Source: Pelodera strongyloides
Lineage: Eukaryota > Nematoda > Chromadorea > Rhabditida > Rhabditidae
DNA length: 64,000 bases
Direction: 5' to 3'
NCBI GenBank assembly: GCA_036852015.1
Contig: JAANDG010000108.1
Coordinates: forward strand, 248,001 to 312,000
The notes under the pieces are model-generated. The model searched no databases. It worked only from the letters and a program-made list of their open reading frames with translations, and was not told the origin of the DNA. How positions within the stretch are numbered: position 1 is the first letter of the stretch; each line of letters opens with the position of its first letter. Below, in pieces: positions 53,935-64,000 of this stretch. The translations under genes were made by a program, and so were the position numbers.

Positions 53935-55690
53935 TAGCAAAAATAAAACAATTGCTTATTTGGGAATGCAAACTTGAATTTTTTTTAGCTTTGCATATAT
54001 ATTTTTAGCATTCTGCGTACATCAGTCGTCCATGTTTCAAAATTTTATTTTACTACAGTCATTTTTACGTTGGATGCTGAACTGAAGTGTATTTTGCACC
54101 ACGGCCTCGCAGTTCTCGTTGTACTAGTTTAGGGCGGGAGGCCGCATCAATAATTGAAAGGGGCGCGTATTATCGGCACCCATAAGTCGAGCCATACAGG
54201 TGCCAGGCTGGTGCCAATTTGGTGCCAACTCTCCTTTTGAGTGCCACAAATATAAATCCCAACAGAGTTTTCTAGTGAGGAGTCGATCCACTGAGCCCCA
54301 ATGCCCGAGCTTTAGACTATTTTGAACCTACTATTATTAACAAATGTTAATTTTTGTTCACTAGCTTGGTTACGTACTTGTTACTCGTACAGTGTCGCGG
54401 TGTCGCACCACATAATGGATAAAACCTGAACTATGATCTCAGTATTTATTTTGGGACCAAGCCGGGGACCCAATTACACCACTCTTTTTTGTGTGGCACA
54501 CGAATTGATTGATTAGGACGTCAGATTGGGGTTTAACACCTCGAAATGCCAGGTGTCCAGGGTTTATATGATAAATGCGAAATTTGTCATGTCCTTCGCA
54601 CTTTTCATTGAATATCTATTTCTTCACTAATAAAGCGGTATAGCTGCCAGTTCGAAACTAGACAGTCATGTTGGATTTTTAATTCTAGTCACACTTATTT
54701 GCATGCATTTTAATGGATGTTAATGCAGTTATTCAAGACAGGATTCACAAACCTTTAAAAAATTAGTGTTGCCGTAAAAAATATACTGTTTTTTCTTCAT
54801 GATATTTTTTTTACATTCTTCTCCAGCAATATACGAATATATCCTTATTCAGCATGGTTTCAGTATCAAGTGTCAAGGTAGAGCTACCTGAAGGGCTTTT
54901 TCCAGTTCGTACATCGTTTCTATAGGTCTATAGTCTGGTTTGCACCTCTCACAGATTTTAAAATATCAGATTTCTTTATTTTTCAGTATAAATAAATAAT
55001 TGTCTTCCTGCAACGCGTAAATCGGTCACTCATACTCCTCTTGAGTTATTACGAAATTCTTCCGTGAGAAGTAGTCCAGATGGTACTTACGCTTAATTAT
55101 AATTACTTTCTAGTGCAATTACCCTTGTGACGTCCCACACCAAAACTGGCCACAATTATCGAGCTCATCTGGCCGAAAATTAACCTACTGGACCTTTCGC
55201 CTTTGAAAATTCATATGGTTTGCGCTCTGGCTATTTTTTTTTGGTTTTTGGTTCTCTGTGTTTGAAGTCAACTTAGGCTAGAATATAATAATAATTTATT
55301 ACGCACACATACAATTCATGAGAAAAATATATGCAACGTTCAGAAATTGCTTTTATACGTAGAGATTGTGCTTATGTTTTATGTTTGTTCTGTGCCTGAT
55401 TTGACAAACAATTCAACTGCATTCTCATGTATTATATGCAAATTTCTGGTCCTTCAGTAACATTTAGACAGAGAAGGGAACATAGAAATAGGACAATATC
55501 CACAAATGGCTTGATGCGGCTTTATCTGAATGTGAATTTATTGAGCTGTCGAGCACCTCGTGATAAATATTGTTATTAATAATGCTCAGTTGATCATATC
55601 GATTTTTTCAGCGGAAGCTTTTCATCTTCTCTCGTGCTAGAGCAATTAATTAATTCCTGGAGAGATCAATCGTGAAAAGTGCAAAAAACA
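53935..55690. other. no gene seen
   Basis: Contains GGTGCCA motifs repeated at 54199-54230 and the dispersed repeat at 55283. No exon supported. Confidence 0.4.
55283..55342. repeat. dispersed repeat shared with 16152-16212
   Basis: AATTTATTACGCACACATAC onward to CAACGT; preceded by ATAATAATAAT as at the LTR insertion site. Confidence 0.75.
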
Positions 55691-55699
55691 ACAGCAACT

Positions 55700-57143
55700 A
55701 TGTTTCTTTGGTTTCTGGCAGGTCAGAGTTCAGAGTATAATTATGGGTATAGAATAAACCTTACAATCAGAAAGCATAACTTAGTTTAGGATTAAGTTTA
55801 ACGAAAGTTTGCCGAACTAGGGGCAAAAAAACTTTGAGAATTAGGGAATTCTGTTTTTTTTACGGGAAATATAGTTTCTGAATTAATGTAATTTGTTATA
55901 TTTAGATGAGGAACTGCCCCCGAGGTTATGTGCCAATGTGTTCTTTTGGTGCACACTGTTTTTATGTCTAGACCTTGTCAGGTCTGCAGTTCTTGCAGTA
56001 AAACATCTCAGCTACCATTTAATTGGACCAGCAGCTTATCAACAAACTAATGGTAGGTTTCATAGGATTGTTCCAACAGCTACTGTTACTAACACATCGA
56101 TATAGAACATAACTAGAAACTTCAAAAATGGAAAATTTCCTACCGATCAAGAATACGGTATAATATATGTAGATGTTTCATGAAAGTTCATATGCCTGAG
56201 TGCCAATGATAACACTTTAAATACAATTAATATCGTGACTACATTCAAAGCCATTCATACATGAATCATAAATCGTAATTGTGTGGTGACATGACAACAT
56301 AGTAGCAATTCGTGTAGCACTTCGTGTTTATTCCCTTTCAGTGGTTACTTGTTAGCTATATAAAGTAAAATAAATAGCAGATCGTTTTTATTTTACCATA
56401 AAGTAATTCAGTTTATATCAACCTTTGCAGTACAAGAACAATGCAATCATTTTCAAATGGAAAAAGCCGGATTCGCAGTGGAGATTTCACTTTTTATTGT
56501 TGTAATTTTGGCCTTTACAACGTTATGGACGCCGAGAAAAAGGTTCCTAGCACCGTATTTGTTGATTAAGGTAAACACTTTTTTTTCAAAATTATATTAT
56601 ATTCATCGCATTTTCTAAACTCCTGCTCTTATGGACTGATCTTTACTGTAAAAAACTGAACTATCAAAAATGCATTATAGGCTGTTCTAAGCTTTGTAGG
56701 CTGAAATGTAAAATAATATGATCTAAACTGGCACAGTTATGCTTCACCTATTTGTTGCAGAAATATGACAAGTAAATTATTTCAGATAATCGTCATTCTA
56801 ACCTATATTTATCTGGTTTATTTATACTCGACCACGTTGAGCCGATGTATAAGTGAGTTATAATAAATTTAATTTTGTTCACCTTTTTTACTGAATCTGC
56901 ACGAAGCGCTCTGCTCTGAATTAGCGCATGTGTACGCGGGAATAGTACAAACATGTAATTATCAGCCAATTGCAAACGGAGCTAAACCTTCTTATAATTA
57001 CTTCTTTAGGTCAACTACAATGGTCCCTCTTCTCGTTATTATTTTCAATCGTTGCTTATATAATCGTCTTCCGAGCTTATATCGCACTGTTTTATCTCAA
57101 GGAACAGCCGTTGATTGTCTATGACCTTCATAATTGTAAATAA
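55700..57143 (+). CDS. four-TM membrane protein, unknown family
   Basis: Exons 55700-55721, 55906-56052, 56431-56570, 56786-56852 and 57010-57143 join in phase into about 169 residues. Four hydrophobic segments are VFFWCTLFLCLDLVRSAVLA, ISLFIVVILAFTTLW, IIVILTYIYLVYLYS and WSLFSLLFSIVAYIIVF. The first loop holds PAAYQQTNVQEQCNHFQMEK, the second TPRKRFLAPYLLIK, and the C-terminus ends LIVYDLHNCK. The layout (short N-terminus, first long loop, basic second loop) recalls LAPTM or MARVEL-like tetraspan proteins but I see no diagnostic motif. The 22-base first exon (MFLWFLA) is short but in phase with good GT/AG sites, so it is accepted with caution. Confidence 0.7.
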
Positions 57144-57144
57144 A

Positions 57145-57805
57145 GAACACTTTAATAAAGTGATATTGATTGAAGTGTTTATTAGCAAAAAACATCAAAT
57201 AGTAGCTCAGAAATGTCCAAAGTGGAGTCGTCGGAATTGCATTCTTATTTGATGTTTTGTCGAATTACTCGGTTTTCTCTTTGACAATCCACCACTGGAA
57301 AATGAGCATTATAAATGAGAACTGGTTTGATTAGAAATTAGAACCACTGTCGAAGAGATGGTGGCAAGTTCAACACGGTTGGCACGTACTCCTAGCTAAC
57401 TATGTTCTCAGGCGCGCAACGCGGAAATGCGTAAACGCGTCCGCGGAAAAGAGATGGCTTTTTAAAATGGGAAAGGCGGAGACGCAGGAAACAAGGTTTC
57501 TCTGTTTCATGCAAATTGGCAATCTTTTCCCGCGGACACGACTAAGCAGTTCCATGCTGCGCGTCTGAGGACCAGAGAAGGGTAAGTATATATGGCCCCT
57601 CGTATGTATTACGAATTTACTGGTCGCATGTTTGCCGTGAAGAAATTCAGCCACACAGAAATTCAGCGTACATACCTTCGTTGACGTTTCAGTTGCGTAG
57701 GTTTATGTAGGGGAAGACTTCTAAATGGTTGTGCAGCCACTCGCCACCGACATAATCTAAACATATTCAGTCTGGTTTCGAGAGAACCCGATTAACATTA
57801 TTTTG
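57145..57805. other. no gene; one GC-rich inverted repeat
   Basis: CGTCCGCGGAAAAGAGATGGC near 57438 and GGCAATCTTTTCCCGCGGACA near 57517 are inverted counterparts and could be the ends of a small element. Confidence 0.45.
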
Positions 57806-57808
57806 AAT

Positions 57809-60554
57809 TTACACGTGGAAACAGATCAATATCTTTATTTTTAAGTAGTAAGATTTTTGTAAGCAGTCAATTTCTGCAACCCCAACAGCACCCGGCCGCT
57901 GGCCAAAAATACTCGTTTCAAAGATACAAGCATACCAACCTGCAACTTCGCCTGCAATTGTACTGCATATAAAGGGGGTTCCTGTGACACTCCCCAAACC
58001 GAGCCCACATAGCGCAACTCGAGTGCGAGTCGTAGCAGACTGAAGTAGCTAAAGAATTGTTGATTAGTTCTTGCTGCATTGTTTGTTCGTACGTTACGTT
58101 CAGTTTATTTTCCTATGAACAGTGGAGCACAGTTCTGAAGAATTTGTGGTACCACGACACATGAGAAAGTGTTCACATTTATAAGGTGCAGCGTAAGAAT
58201 GTCTAAAGTCTGTAACTAGGCTTGCCTAGTAGTCCACTGTTCACTCCCTAGGTTAGATTTCAAATTATTTGGTTTTGGTAAAGTATTTTTCTCAATTCTT
58301 GCCTATAGTAAATTGTGCACAAAGTAAAAGGACGAATTTGAAGTGACTGTATTCCTTTAAAAAGTTGAAAACAAAAAACTCACCGAATGCAATAGTGCCA
58401 CAGACTCCATTTAAACATCGTGATTGGTAGCATGCGTCCTCGCCTAAAATGGAATTGTTTTTCTTGAATTTATTAATATAGCAGTGGTAAGAGGGTGACA
58501 AGTTGTTTTGTATGATACAGTCTAGTATTTTGTATTTATCTTGAATCCGCAGATTCTCCAGTGCATGACCGTTTATCGCAATAAATACAATAAAAAAAAT
58601 TACAGTAAGGCTTTTTTATCGCAATAAGCTCAATAAAAAAAGGTAGAAAACAAGGCTTTTTATCGGAATAAGTTCAATAAAAAAAATGAATAAAAAAGTA
58701 AGCAAACCCCGCCAGTAGCCTCTGCAGTTGCCTCCGCGCATGATTTTTGATGCACATCTTGGTTGACCATGGGATCGATCACAAAACAAAAAGCTGGAAT
58801 TTATTAGTACAGTACCGTTCGCTGGTTCTTAGGATATGTGTCATCGACGAGCAATATTGTATTATGAATACAACTAATTAATATAACACTCCGTGTAAAA
58901 ACATTCCAACAAGTGAAAATAAGCGGACGTGGTTGGACTGCTTACGCCGCTCATTTTCGTAAAAGTAACCAAACCTGGAGCCGCAGTTTTCTCCCAAATT
59001 GCATGTTGGTCGGGCTTGATATTCATATAAATTGTCAGTGTACATATTGCTCAAACCGTCTATAAGACTACCTTTTACGACATACAATTGACATACATTA
59101 ACATTGAATTGATAATTGATCACACAATTGACAAATGAAATGTCCATAAAATGACTTCTAAAGTGCCACTATAAACAAACAATAATGCTAAAAACAAGGG
59201 AATATGGTAAATGCGGTATAAATTGCAAATTTTATGCACTAATATCAGTCATAGAAAACGAGAAAACCAAGTAGCCTACCCATATTGATCATCGGTTGGA
59301 AAGGTCCCATAGGAGCTGTGCTAAAATGAGCCGACGAGCTACACGTTGGAATATTCATCGAGTACTGCGTTTCACGTTGTGCACGGGACTGAAAACGCAC
59401 TGTTATCATATGAACAATATACTAGTGTCAATAAAACGGTGAAACACGTGGTTTTTGTAGCGTATGCTGTGCAGCAGCATTCCACGTATATGATATAGCT
59501 GGTAAATTTCGGCGCAGCATGAAAAAAGGATTTGCAACTGTAGTATATGCCCAGCATGGACCGCAACACTCGGTACCATGCCGCTGTTAATTTTTATGTA
59601 GGTTCAGGGTTCAGTGAAGTGCCATATGAAAATTTAATTTTTATAGTAAGAATAAATTACTTGTCGTCTTTGTCTCCATTGTTCCCACTGCATATCGACA
59701 AAAGAGTGGTGCAGGAAGAATAATGGATCATTTGTGGAAGTTCGCTGAAGGAGCATGTCGCCTAAAGCAGATAAATTGTACTTGCGTATTTCAGCAACAA
59801 CTAGAGGCACATACACTATTGAAACTAATGGGGTCTGAATACGTTGATCGAACTAGAGATCTGGCAATGTTTGTGGAATCCTATCCGTTAGTTGGCATGA
59901 TGTTGTTCCATATTCATTTTATCAGTCAACATCGAAAGGGTTCATATCTTCAATGCGTAAGTAAAGAGAGAAATTTGAGGATTGTACCCAAGTTCCGGGC
60001 TAAAAAACCACAACCTCCAATAAAATTATGCGGACGCCCATGTCGGTACTCCCAGTTTGTGAAGTCGGCTGTAAACGGGCATCCCTAAAATAACCAGGAT
60101 AAAATAGAGTAAATTTGGACTTCCTGAACCCGTCCCAGGAGAAAATGTTCTTCAAATCCCCCGTTATGTGTCGATAGGAAGATATGTAGTCATATAAATA
60201 AACAAATTAAATGTCGAGTTTCGAATTCACATACATTGCGCGGCATACTGTAGGCGAGTACTCGATCAATACGTGTTTCGCTCATTAATTGATTGATATC
60301 GTCCTCAGAGAACATACGATCACGACGGCCGACACTACGTTGAATGGGGAGACCCTGCATATAAATCGGGTCATGCTTATTAACATCGATTATCATTTTT
60401 GTCGGGCTGTTCCATGCCATAGGTAAGCTCATAATACCAAATATATGTAGATTCATGCAATTGTTTTATAGACCTTTTGGCCTCACCTAGCAACACCTTT
60501 TGAATTGAAAACACAGCTAGCGTGACTGAATACTAGAAATAAATAAATAAACAA

Positions 60555-60631
<77 letters not shown>

Positions 60632-62715
60632 TATATATATATATAATATATATATAATTACCTGATTCCCCCTCCAGTTTCTAAAGGGCCCAGTGACGAC
60701 GTTACCAGAGGAATCTGTGTTCCCTTGAAGATCATCGGAAAAGAGACACGACTGACTCGCCGCTAAAGGCGATTGTTTTTATTTCCTAACCGAACTTTCT
60801 TTCTATGAACATTACCTATCTAAGTGCGGTTATCCATACATCCATAGTTCATATTCTGTATTTTATAAAACCTTCAGCTAGCAAAAACGTACACGGAATA
60901 GCTCCATCTAACGTTGAGTCCCAGTAGGGCAGCGCCAAATCGGGTTCCATAACTCGCATCATGATCTCGAGCCTGAATTTCTGATTCAATTATTTTGCAA
61001 AGTTTGATGAATTATATTAATTATATACTAAAGTACACCAGACTACGCACTTAACTCCGCAGTTCCTTGTAAATTTTGACCTATACATTTTGTTTGTTTG
61101 AGTGACTGCTTGCGAACCAGTAACTACCTCTCATAGTGTTGTAAACAATAATAGTTATTAGTTTCGAACCGTTTGATGTACTCTCTGTGCCATCCCATGC
61201 AGGCAGGTCCCGCATGCGCACCCGGAGCGTGTTCGATCTCGTGGTGAAAGGCGGAATACGCATTCCACTGATTGGCTCTCTGATAATAACAATTGCTCAC
61301 TTTATTTTGAATTATGAGTCAGCAATAAGGAGCGCCTGCCTATACAGATAGGTAACATTGTTTTATAATAGTTGTTAGTTCACATACATACATTCACGAT
61401 GTTGATCACAATTATTTAGTAAACAAGACCTCCGCCTTTAGGCATGGAATATGTTTTATTACAACTTTATTATTGTGCGTTTTAGCCATGGTAGAGGTGG
61501 TGGCCGACAAGTGCTATAACTATTGCCGGTGAGTAATCAGAATCAACAATGTTGAGGTTTTAATATTATTTTATATATATTTTATTTTAATATACAAATC
61601 AACGTGGAGGTAGTATAAACAACAGCGTGACGTGAATTATATTCTTACAGTTAACGATCCAGTTGCTTCAAAAAAGAAAGGTAATTAGGAAAATTAAATG
61701 TACCGCTAATCTGAAGAAGAGCTCATGGAATCGGTTCCTTTCATCATCAGTCAATAACCGATATTCCTTTCTAAGCGCTTTTCCCAGCCGTCTCCCGTTG
61801 GGAAGAATACACATTCCGCCCGACATTCTGCCTAGACAAATTGATTATTAAAGCGTTATGGTGCGTGGTCTGCGAAACTTATATTGTGCATTTTCATGAA
61901 TTATATGGCGAATGGCGTAGAATGTCCCAGTTCGCCTACACAAATGCAGTGAGTGGTGAGTTTCACAAAAAAAAAAGGTTCGACTATAATAGTTTCGATA
62001 ATTTTTTGACTTGTGTCGAAGTATTTTCTTGCACTTGCTGTTGCTTAAAAACAATAATTATAGGAACCGTAAGTATTGGTAAAAAAACTACTAAAAATCC
62101 TACCGGCTTGAAAGGAACATATGCACGGTATGGACATGCAATGTTCCACTGTACTAGGTCGGGGAAAGGCTGCCAAGTGTTGACGCGTAGTATTTGACCT
62201 TGTGCTCTCGAAGTGCTAAATTGATATTTATTTATGTGACTACTAAATTAGTCTTAACACCCGGAAGTTAAAGAGAAATACCGGCCCGTTTTTGAAACGC
62301 ACCTTGTACAACTGAATTCTTACGTATTTATGATACTTTGCCAGAATTTAGCTCGATTTTTTATTCTAATTTATATTCATTTGCATAAGCTGCAAAAGAA
62401 TGCTGGTCTACTCGATGTGTTTCAAAAACCGGCCGATATTTCGCTAAAACACTGTATATTGACAATTCAGTAAATTTGAGTCCGCAAATAGTAGAAACAA
62501 ATTGAACTTTTCTAGATAAAAATGAAAATGGTATCGTTATTTATAATCGATGAGTTACTCACCCTTACGGTCCTGTCCCAGTTATCAAGTTGGCGACAAA
62601 CATGCTTTGCCGGCTCGTCAGGGGCAGTTAAACATGGATCTAGCATTGAAAGACGTTGGGTTAAACCAATTCTCAATTGTAGAAAGAAAATAACGCTGAA
62701 CAATTCAGTGTGCAT
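57809..62715 (-). CDS. tyrosinase (type 3 copper oxidase), secreted
   Basis: About 14 exons in phase, roughly 480 residues. Exon 1 (62563-62715) has a signal peptide ([14 protein letters not shown]). Exon 2 (62104-62215) has HCMSIPCIC and exon 3 (61704-61831) [20 protein letters not shown]. CuA, exon 4 (61170-61279), is [20 protein letters not shown] then HREY. Exon 5 has [16 protein letters not shown] and exon 6 GPFRNW. CuB spans exon 9 (60015-60084), [13 protein letters not shown], and exon 10 (59661-59761), [19 protein letters not shown]. Later exons give [19 protein letters not shown] (58946-59059) and [12 protein letters not shown] (near 58381-58447), as in nematode tyrosinases. All copper-site histidines are present. 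The enzyme oxidises phenols to quinones, probably extracellularly (cuticle or eggshell cross-linking is usual for the family). The short exon near 60472-60494 and the last exon (57809-57974) are less certain. Confidence 0.9.
60556..60660. repeat. (TA)n tract in a tyrosinase intron
   Basis: About 100 bases of TA units with a few interruptions, ending two bases before the exon 6 donor region. Confidence 0.95.
62269..62455. mobile_element. MITE (GCGAAATAC-end family), in a tyrosinase intron
   Basis: TTAAAGAGAAATACCGGCCCG to AACCGGCCGATATTTCGCT; ends diverged, centre similar to 43757-43942 (AATTTAGCTCGA). Confidence 0.75.
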
Positions 62716-62719
62716 AGTA

Positions 62720-63250
62720 GCACTGCGTACGTTACGATGCACATTCAGCTACGCGGGAGGTTTCTATTGTATAGGTAGTTCAGTCGAATAAGGTTATCAG
62801 GAATGGGATGAATGTGATTTCAAACGTTCAAAGTAATCCCAAGTAGTAAAATAGAGGTAAGGTAAACAATTGTGTCAAGCGGCACACCGGGGGCTAAACT
62901 TATCTTAAAGGAATGTGGAACAGTTTGTTATAAATAGGTAACGAAACCGGTTCAAAGGTGAGATAAATGACACTCGTTCATTGGTGAAGAAAACGAATAG
63001 CTTGGATACATAACATAATAAATGCATATCGCACATCCGTAAAAAAATAGTTTATCAAAAACAAGGAGGAATTCAAAGAATAAAATACATTTCATTTCCG
63101 CTTCATTACTTCTGTATCACACTTCATATTGTTGAATAATGATCACCACCCGGCCCTATAATTATCACCATCCGGCACCACCCCTATGCTGATTGATTTG
63201 GTGTGCTCGAATTATAGCATAGGGGTAATTTGAAATCACCACTCGGTGGG
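62720..63250. other. no gene seen
   Basis: Intergenic between the tyrosinase start and the last Ly6-like gene. A small inverted pair with CACCCGGCCC and CACCACTCGG lies near 63145-63250. Confidence 0.4.
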
Positions 63251-63254
63251 GGAA

Positions 63255-63375
63255 TCATGGGCCTAGCCCGAAGACGTCGAGCAATGTTTCATCTGGAATC
63301 CGTCGCCTCTGCTCAGGACCTCTGTAACATGTCATAGGCAAACCTTGTATATTTGAACACCCTTGAATAAAGGTG
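63255..63375 (+). mobile_element. SINE body, head-less copy
   Basis: GGCCTAGCCCGAAGACGTCG, CTCAGGACCTCTG, ACATGTCATAGGCAAACC and TTGAATAAAGGTGC match the second half of the SINE at 27585-27825. Confidence 0.75.
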
Positions 63376-63680
63376 CACGGTCCTAAAGCGTCAAGGAAAT
63401 TTTGAAATTGTCTTTTGAAAATGAGGGGTAGTGGATATTTTTTCCGCAGGGAGTAAAACCAGCAAAATTTCTAGCGATTTTTTTCATTTGCGGTGGCTCT
63501 ATTGGTCAACAAGTGGACGGACTTTTGTCAGGCGTTTCGCCAAAAATTAACGCAGTACGTTTTACGTGTGAGAAAAATACGGAATTCATGCAAATCTTAC
63601 ACGTTCACGTTACTCCGGCAAATATGAGGTTGACTCAGGACCTTTGAAACCTATGCTTTATCGCGCAATATTGACATATC

Positions 63681-63746
63681 TAATTTGCATAAACAAGAAA
63701 TTCATATAATCCCGACCTAGCAGGAGAGAAAACAAGTCTTCCAACA
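63681..63746 (+). promoter_or_regulatory. shared proximal promoter block, Ly6-like gene 4
   Basis: TAATTTGCATA at 63681-63691, TTCATATAATC at 63700-63711 and AGTCTTCCAACA before the ATG; the spacing of the first motif is identical to gene 2. Confidence 0.55.
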
Positions 63747-64000
63747 ATGCTTCGCGCTCTTGTATTCATCAGCTGCTTGGTCTATGCCGCATACAGCGTC
63801 AAGTGCGACCAATACCTCAAAGGTAAGGTGGACGGAAAAGAAGTTACCTTTTCGGTAAGTTGCCATCTGATTTTTGTCAACAACGTGCAGCATTTCGTTC
63901 AGAGTTTTTGGTTTTGCACAAAGCTTGGAATACGGTATGCTTTCCCTATGGAAATTTTTAACACTTTTGTAACACTTTTGACGACACTTGTATTTCAGGT
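63747..64000 (+). CDS. Ly6-like secreted cysteine-rich protein, gene 4 (partial)
   Basis: Exon 1 is 63747-63854: MLRALVFISCLVYAAYSVKC then DQYLKGKVDGKEVTFS, followed by GTAAGT. A TATTTCAG acceptor at 63991-63998 leaves two bases of exon 2 before the window ends. The signal peptide, the Lys-Cys after it and the phase-0 donor match genes 1-3. The rest, including the expected CxxC and CCxxDxCN parts, is outside the window. Confidence 0.75.
   Translation, partial: MLRALVFISCLVYAAYSVKCDQYLKGKVDGKEVTFSVSCHLIFVNNVQHFVQSFWFCTKLGIRYAFPMEIFNTFVTLLTTLVFQ

Noticed and set aside
59723..60088. Plus-strand 121-residue ORF
   Set aside because: Shadow of tyrosinase exons 9 and 10 on the other strand.
61487..61531. 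Plus-strand start [13 protein letters not shown] before GTGAGT
   Set aside because: It lies in a tyrosinase intron with no further exon in phase on the plus strand.

Overview
The window is eukaryotic and almost certainly nematode. Genes are split into short exons with nematode-style splice sites (introns ending in TTTCAG or TTTTAG). Protein families include a nematode-type tyrosinase, a MOLO1-like secreted protein and small Ly6-like cysteine-rich proteins. An exact 22-nt match to the nematode spliced leader SL1 lies at 53172-53193. Most of the sequence is non-coding and packed with palindromic TTAA/TTTAAA-bounded miniature elements, LINE fragments, tRNA-derived repeats and an LTR remnant. Long ORFs are mostly spurious; I assembled the real genes by joining short exons whose reading phases agree.

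Layout. 1-7.3 kb: a large inverted duplication whose arms carry the promoter and exon 1 of a Ly6-like gene, with LINE fragments and a 1.5-kb palindrome between them. 7.3-31.6 kb: three tandem plus-strand Ly6-like genes (7269-13038, 19581-22168, 28010-31570), each with three exons and introns filled with repeats. A fourth starts at 63747 and leaves the window; the left arm carries the start of a fifth on the minus strand. 13.5-19.4 kb: an LTR pair with no pol gene, a broken LINE and palindromes. 33.5-42.2 kb: a small one-TM protein gene, then two tandem paralogues (35382-39043, 40040-42149) encoding type II membrane proteins with YxxM-type tyrosine motifs and Thr/Pro-rich outer tails. 44.0-46.7 kb (minus): the MOLO1-like gene. 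49.8-53.9 kb (minus): a GNAT acetyltransferase gene; its largest intron holds a 129-bp satellite with a 43-residue open frame and the SL1 match. 55.7-57.1 kb: a four-TM protein. 57.8-62.7 kb (minus): a tyrosinase with both copper sites.

The Ly6-like genes share exon-1 sequence, intron phase, the CCxxDxCN end motif and a proximal promoter block at nearly fixed distance from the ATG, so they look like a recent, co-regulated tandem family. The tyrosinase, MOLO1-like and GNAT genes look like independent single genes. No pathway links them within the window. I had no database search; family names rest on motifs recognised by eye.
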